64,000 nucleotides of DNA from Mesocentrotus franciscanus. Lineage: Eukaryota > Echinodermata > Echinoidea > Camarodonta > Strongylocentrotidae. Positions within the stretch are counted from its first letter, which is position 1. Each line of letters opens with the position of its first letter. The translations under genes and the position numbers were made by a program. The DNA is taken from contig CP137674.1 of assembly GCA_037976565.1 (NCBI GenBank), forward strand, positions 8,599,789-8,663,788. Direction: 5' to 3'. The notes beneath the pieces are model-generated. The model was given only the letters and a program-made list of their open reading frames with translations. It made no database searches and was not told where the DNA came from. Below are positions 59,301-64,000 of the stretch, piece by piece.

Positions 59301-62300
59301 GTACTGCATGGTGATTGTTTAATCAATCAATTGATACATAATGTATTTCTTTTGAAGTATAAAAGGGGCAATTACAGTCAAACCTGCTTTAAAGTGACCA
59401 CCTGTCTAGCTACAAAGACCACATTTTGTATTTCCCTTGAAAATGCTTTCTCATTGAAAGATGTAGGCCTACTAAAAAAGGAACCTGTCTGTAAAGACTA
59501 CTTTTGTGTTTCCCTTGGGCGGTCGCTATAGACAGGTTTGACTGTATTATTATTTTTTGTTTTTTACCGTTTTAACATCTTCTGAGTTGTTTTTGCTGAA
59601 GTTCCTTCTAGATGTTTATTTGTTACATAATCCTGAATTCCTTGAGATAACGAGGTCCACCCACACACTACCCCTTTCATACTTTGCCCCATTTACATGT
59701 ACACAGCCCAACAAAACCATTTTGAAAAACTATCGACTGTCATTTACACTTAATGGAAAAACCCATAAGAAACCCTCGGTGTTGGATACATGTAGTTATT
59801 TTTTTCTTTTTCTTTTTTGGTGAGTTGTGCATATGCGCCACTTGTCGCTGCCCTGCATGCGTTAGCATGGAAATGAGGAGAGTCATGTGACCAAAAAAAG
59901 GAATAGTTCACAGGTATTTTTGTAGGTTGGGGTCAGTCTGGCAGTGTGTCTGAGGTATACATGTATATTATAGAGATGTACATTAATTATTTACATGTAT
60001 ATTAGACTTAGACATGTACATTAATTATGTACATGTACATGTAAATGAAGAATTCTGTAGTACACACAGCATGTAATAATGCTTTATTCTGTTCTGTTGT
60101 TTTTTTTAAACTTCACTGCATGCTGAGGGTGTGTAAATATGATTTTAGGCCCTCTTTGGGATAGCAGGCAGGGGGGAGACGAGACATTAATGATGGATTG
60201 ATTGATGGTTCCACTTCATGACTTAATGTCATGTATGCATTCCATTTCAACATTAACATAAAATGTACATTTGCACTGTACACAAGTACAGATGTTGACA
60301 TGAAGCTAAAAATAGATTTCACAAATGCATTCAAATTTGTGGACTATCATAATCATACCCCAAGACCCTGTCAATGAACTTACAGTGTCTATTCAATCAT
60401 TACAATTATTGTGTTTTAATAATAATGATATACATGTAGTGTAAATTCATTTGTTGGCGCTATGTCAGACAAGCCTCTTGCAAACTCTACGGTTGTAACC
60501 ATTGTTTTATCATGCCTGTGTAAAGTCTGAATCTTGACAACATACTTATACAGGTACATGTACATGAATCATTAAAACATGAGATTCAAGCATACATTGT
60601 ACAATATTTCTGAATATAAAGTGAAATTAATCATCAGTACACTCTCACTCACGGTCCCAACACTACTGCCAAGTACCATAACATTCATCTCAAGTGCATA
60701 TATATTGACATGTAAAATCAAAATCATGTTCATGAAATTATTTTTATGAAATTATTTTTATACTCCATGCATAGAAATAATGGCTGCATTCAATCTAATA
60801 CAATTTTCTTCTTCCTCTGTTCCAAACCTCTGATTCCCAATAACAGTCATGTTTATAATGTTTTGCTGCTGAATTTGGGGAAAAGTAAACAAATAACATT
60901 GGTAGAAGGCCGTGCAATTAACATATTTTACGCTTGATGTAATGTGGATGTGTCAGTACACTGCGTACGTGTTATTGAAATGTTTGTGGGAAAGCAAATA
61001 TTTGGGTGGACACATGACCGTAAAATGAATTTCAGAATGCAAGCAATGAGAAAGCCTCATTTTGTTGTTGTGAGGTAAAATACATACATGTATGTACATG
61101 TACATGTGGGGTCTACAATCGGACATGTATGCAATGTACATGTTTAAGTGTATGCTGTACTTGCATGTACAGTCAAACCTGCTTTAGTGACCACCTGTCT
61201 ACAAAGACCACCTGTCTACAAAGACCACATTTTTTGTTTCCCTTGAAAATGGTTTCTCATTGAAACATGTACTAAAGGAACCTGTCTACAAAGACCACCT
61301 GTCTACAAAGACCACTTTTTGTGTTTCCCTTGGGCGGTCGCTATAGACAGGTTTGACTGTATGTGATTTGTAGTACATTACTAGAACATGTACATGTATA
61401 TTAGAGATGAGTAGGGTGTTTACATATATATTATTGTGTGCTCACCCAAATATATTATACATGTACATACCCCTGGTACATAGGTGCTTTCACATTTTAC
61501 TAACTACTTTAATGTGAAAATTGGTTCAAAATCTTGTTTAAAATCTGAAAAAATGATATTGAATATAGTATTGTATATTATGTATTTACCATAAACACTG
61601 CCATCTTGGGATAGATGTGAAGCACCTTTTCCCCTCTGATCTAAATGGGGCATTTGATTTCCATAGAAAATAAAGAATTATTGTACTCGTCCTTTATATG
61701 AGTTCTTACAATTCAGACAATCTGTGTGCCAAGCTTTTCCTCTACATTGTATACACACTTGTACTACAATAGTTACTGTGGTTATGCTAAAGCTTGCATG
61801 AGGCTAACTTGACATAGCAACAAAAATAGTGCCTCTTTGCTGTACCAGTTTGGTTTGTAAACCTGTATGCCATGTAAAGCAATTTGTATTTCCCACTTGT
61901 TTTTATTGCATCTTTTTGTTGTTGAAATCCTTGCAGAAACTGTTGTGGCTCCCAGACAGAAAGCTGGTCAATCTGTCCCGGGCAACCCTCTGCAGACAAC
62001 AACAATATCAACATCTCAAGATGGCAGCAACACTAACAACAGCACAGATGCTTCACCATCAGCCATATCAACAACATTGTATGCCACTGACATGGCATCA
62101 GAGTCGGACTCCACTGCCGAAACCCCGCCACAAGTTGCGAAAGACGCAACAAGAACTTTGTCGCCGTCACTGGCAGCGACATCACAGACATTACGCTCCA
62201 CATCATCAAGAACTACAATATTAAGTGAAAGCATTATTAGAAGTTTAACCACGAATGCAAATGGCAATCAGACATTACCAACATCAGAGGTTGGCAACAG

Positions 62301-62431
62301 AGGGAGTAGTACTAGTGAAAAAGATTATTTATTAACTCATGGAACTACGACAAGTGTTCCAGAAGAAGAGGATGAACCGCCCGAGGAGATGCTATTACCA
62401 AGGCCACCCTTAGACTCAGTTGCTGGATCAC
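50252..62431 (+). CDS. Secreted or membrane Ser/Thr-rich (mucin-like) protein, 5' part
   Basis: Two exons: 50252-50330 and 61937-62431, with the gene continuing beyond. Exon 1 starts MMWRLYVAAIPLLWFYLVSI, a strong signal peptide (one Arg, then a hydrophobic run), and ends in phase 1 at the donor GTAAGA. Exon 2 follows the acceptor ATCCTTGCAG, resumes in phase 1 and ends in phase 1 at the donor GTAAGA; it is 495 nt, symmetric, 165 codons. The joined product reads ..TYGNTN-ETVVAPRQ.., then is rich in Ser, Thr and Asn with several N-glycosylation sequons (NET, NST, NQT). It closes with an acidic/proline patch (EEEDEPPEEM). This looks like an extracellular stalk. I do not recognise the family. 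The 11.6-kb intron is full of MITEs; further exons inside it cannot be excluded. Confidence 0.6.
50532..50582. repeat. 24-bp-stem hairpin
   Basis: AGTAGTACCAAAGAGATATC (50532 on, continuing ACAA) pairs with the reverse complement at 50559-50582 with two mismatches and a 3-nt loop. It lies 200 nt after the donor of the signal-peptide exon. The loop is very short for a microRNA precursor. Confidence 0.8.
50781..51600. mobile_element. Non-autonomous hAT-like element with 8-bp TSD
   Basis: Perfect 8-bp target duplication GTATAGAC (50773-50780 and 51601-51608). Terminal inverted repeats CAGGGGCGGCGAT at both ends (13 bp exact) start with the CAGGG typical of hAT elements. It is 820 bp with no transposase frame. 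Inside are repeated GCGAGGGA and GAGCGAG words and a G-rich left half. Confidence 0.85.
51895..52101 (+). repeat. Three in-frame 69-bp tandem repeats
   Basis: GTTAACTTATAG starts each unit at 51895, 51964 and 52033. The units are almost identical. The length is a multiple of three, and one frame is open throughout, giving a repeated 23-residue unit containing NLSSLEIDKNLLGEVL and then TYS.TQ. The frame runs from a stop near 51874 to TAG at 52139-52141 (about 88 codons). No splice sites or homology are recognised. Confidence 0.9.
52665..53078 (-). mobile_element. TTAA-flanked MITE, minus orientation
   Basis: TTAA at 52665-52668 and 53075-53078, with terminal inverted repeats AGAGAAGGGTGAGTTCTGG and, on the other end, CCAGAGCTCAATTTTATCT. 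It is the reverse complement of the copy at 32588-32978 along its whole length. Confidence 0.85.
53136..53442 (+). CDS. Possible terminal exon of an unknown protein
   Basis: A splice-acceptor-like TTATTTTTCCAAG precedes a frame (53137-53442, TGA) with about 100 codons of ordinary amino-acid composition, including ALTNQRNFIQGPKLLASLLQ and KMKVPKNHAIQKELKMLYGN. This does not look like repeat translation. It starts 58 bp after a MITE, inside the long intron of the secreted-protein gene. I recognise no family and see no further exons, so it could be the last exon of a nested gene, a retrotransposed fragment or chance. Confidence 0.3.
54223..54634 (-). mobile_element. TTAA-flanked MITE, minus orientation, third copy
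   Basis: TTAA at 54223-54226 and 54631-54634. The terminal repeats AGGTAAAGACCAGTTTTGG and CCAGAACTGGTCTTTATCT are inverted copies. The right two thirds is nearly identical to 52665-53078. The left third (54245-54415) differs, suggesting a deletion/replacement derivative. Confidence 0.85.
54733..54870. mobile_element. MITE with CCTCAGTCAC ends, copy 2
   Basis: Left CACCTCAGTCACCC and right GGTGTGACTGAGGC are inverted. It is internally related to 48334-48471 through GGTGTCGGTC repeats and the GACT-rich left half. Confidence 0.75.
56099..56551. mobile_element. 453-bp inverted-repeat DNA element
   Basis: Ends GACCCCGTTCTCACTCACTT (56099 on) and its inverted copy AAGTGAATGAGAACGGGGTC (ending 56551). 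The subterminal part repeats GAGGAACGGGTCTT, GACCGCTCC and AGTTAGACC on both sides in both orientations. No target duplication was found and no transposase is present. Confidence 0.8.
59373..59546. mobile_element. TA-flanked MITE (CAGTCAAACCTG ends), copy 1
   Basis: TA-CAGTCAAACCTG at the left and CAGGTTTGACTG-TA at the right. The TA flanks suit a Tc1/mariner-type target. Inside are CTACAAAGACCAC, TTTCCCTTGAAAATG and CCTTGGGCGGTCGC words. Confidence 0.85.
61168..61361. mobile_element. TA-flanked MITE (CAGTCAAACCTG ends), copy 2
   Basis: Same ends and TA flanks as 59373-59546, and nearly identical inside, but about 20 bp longer because the CTGTCTACAAAGACCAC motif is duplicated in both halves. 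Confidence 0.85.
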
Positions 62432-63281
62432 GTAAGAACAAATAGAGAATATTGAAGCCTATTAAGAAGGAGACATGCAGTTGCAACGCATGCACGCATA
62501 CCACGCTCAAAGGTCAATTTATGGAACTTCAAATATATGTAGTTCCCACTCATTCAAAATCTATTGGAGGGAAATTTTTAATGCTCCATGAATTTGACCT
62601 CTGATCGAGCACAACTTCCATTGACGTACAAATATGTGTACTCTATTAGCTGTGGGAAAAGGGTAGTGGTTTGAAAATTGTTTAGAATTTTCAAGCAATG
62701 TACTGCAAATTTGGAGTGTGGAATGTATGGTTACTGCATGTCTTTAGATTTCTTTAGATTTCATATGCATGTATACATGTATATGAACATGTATTCAATT
62801 TGAGAGTAATCCAAAATGCTCCTTCAAAATACATGTTAGCTCCAGGATTTAGTTTGTCAAAGATTTAGCATTATAAAGTGCTTAGGTTAAGGTTATGGTT
62901 AGGGCTCCAAAAAAAGTATAGTGTTGGGTACGTCCTACATGTAGGTTGAAGTTTGGAGTTCTATTAGTGTTAGAAATCAACTGCAGAGCTTGTGTCATAT
63001 GAACCTTACAACATGTTGACCTAACATGTGATTCAGACTTTTTGTCATCAAATACCTATGTATTTTTAGGGTTGTGGTTACAGTAACAATTGACTGTACA
63101 TGTACATGTAGGTTACCAGTAGCTTTAGGGTTAATGATAGAGAACTATCTATACCGTTACTTGTTGGTTTTTTTTCTTCTAAGGTTAAAGTAAGGATTTT
63201 GATAATTGGAGAAAATTTGACTACACAGAGCAATTGCAAGTTGCCTCAAGTTATCGTAATCACTTTCCAACCTTGAAGGGC

Positions 63282-64000
63282 CAGGGATTGAGATGATTAG
63301 GTCTTAGGAACAAGACTGGCACTAGGTGATGACATGAGACTACTGTGTTTATGATCAATATCAGTTCTGTGTCGATGCCTCAGACAGAGGGTCATGTACT
63401 GATTAGTACTGTACAGTTTTGTGTATGTCTTGAACATTTAAAGTTTGTATAGAGCTTAACACCAAGGGGGGTGTTTCACAAAGACTAAGATCGACTTTAA
63501 GTTAGACTAACTATGGCAGGCCGTTCATGCCACTGTTTGCTCTCACCATTCACTGGCATTGGTCTCTCAAGGGACGTATAAAATCATGGTCACAAATCTA
63601 CAGAATTTACATTTTTTGATTTTTTTTTTCATTATTGAAGGAAAAAATATTATCTAAAGATCATAATGGTGAGAGCAAACAGTGACATGAACGGCCTGCC
63701 ATAGTTAAGTCCAACTTAAAGTTGATCTTAGTCTTTGTGAAACACTCCCCTGATGTCAAGCTTATGTTATACCGATCCATTTCCACCATGGCAGGATTAG
63801 TGATTGAAAAGAGTGGGCTAAAGAACAAGACATTGAAACATAGGTGATGGCATGTGACGAAGTGTTTATAATATATTATGATTGATGTAAATTCTGTAAA
63901 GATGCTACAGACAGCTCAGAGTCATGTACCGCTAAGTATGTCTTGACCATTACAATTTCTATATGTAACCTGATGCCAAGCTTATCATATCACACCGATC
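63282..64000 (+). repeat. Diverged tandem duplication, first copy split by a MITE
   Basis: Copy A (63282-63465 plus about 63751-63780) and copy B (about 63796-64000, running off the window) share in order AGAACAAGAC, AGGTGATG.CATG, GATGC.(T)CAGACAG, GTCATGTAC, TATGTCTTGA, TAAC and GATG.CAAGCTTAT with ACCGATC. Copy B lacks the MITE and so represents the empty site. Confidence 0.75.
63466..63750. mobile_element. 285-bp MITE with ~80-bp terminal inverted repeats
   Basis: GTGTTTCACAAAGACTAAGA (63471 on) through TTTGCTCTCACCATT is mirrored by AATGGTGAGAGCAAAC (63664 on) through CTTTGTGAAACAC. The outer ends are a G/C run. No coding content. Confidence 0.9.

Larger units (their letters stand above)
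56760..61470. repeat. TACATGTA-rich region
   Basis: Short palindromic runs built from TACATGTA and GTACATGTAC recur dozens of times (for example near 56825-56850, 57526, 58571, 59014-59032, 60028, 61090). They are dispersed, not a single array. Confidence 0.7.

Overview
This is animal nuclear DNA: AT-rich, intron-rich, full of (CT)n, (GAT)n and (TTC)n tracts, CR1/L2-like LINE fragments, tRNA-derived SINEs and many small inverted-repeat DNA elements. The protein sequences are deuterostome-like and the repeat style (TACATGTA runs, CTAG-rich patches, MITE families) resembles a marine invertebrate such as a sea urchin. The species is an inference. No bacterial-type system, operon, CRISPR array or functional tRNA/rRNA gene is visible.

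Layout. (1) 1-14,072, + strand: the 3' two thirds of a nuclear factor I (NFI) gene, nine coding exons for the regulatory/transactivation half (459 codons), with the DNA-binding exons lying left of the window. Its introns hold a hAT-type element with a perfect 8-bp target duplication, a SINE, tandem duplications (one of them copying an exon end with its splice donor), a LINE fragment inside a 110-bp tandem array, and a long (CT)n tract before a 48-nt exon. (2) 14,073-31,600: NFI 3' UTR/intergenic DNA with simple repeats, a 118-bp palindrome and two decayed LINEs. (3) 31,675-38,008, + strand: the small subunit (R2, RRM2-type) of ribonucleotide reductase with all metal ligands and the radical tyrosine. 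Its acidic N-terminal exon has an apparent one-base frame break. One intron carries a tandem array of perfect nuclear-receptor DR1 sites. (4) 38,009-50,150: 3' flank and repeats, a P-element/THAP-like transposase relic on the - strand (about 43.2-44.1 kb), a 300-bp (TTC)n tract and a foldback element with five telomere-type repeats in its loop. (5) 50,252-62,431 and beyond, + strand: two exons of an unrecognised secreted or membrane Ser/Thr-rich protein, a signal-peptide exon with overlapping upstream ORFs and a 165-codon mucin-like exon 11.6 kb away, joined in a compatible phase. The intron is a nest of MITEs (hAT, TTAA-flanked, TA-flanked and others) and tandem repeats. (6) The right edge is a diverged tandem duplication, one copy interrupted by a MITE.

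The recognised genes are unrelated neighbours (a developmental transcription factor and a DNA-precursor enzyme) and show no sign of acting as a unit. The most notable non-genic observations are the DR1 array in the R2 intron, the duplicated splice donor and the CT-tract/symmetric 48-nt exon in NFI, the telomere-repeat foldback, and one TTAA-flanked MITE family present in all three gene regions.
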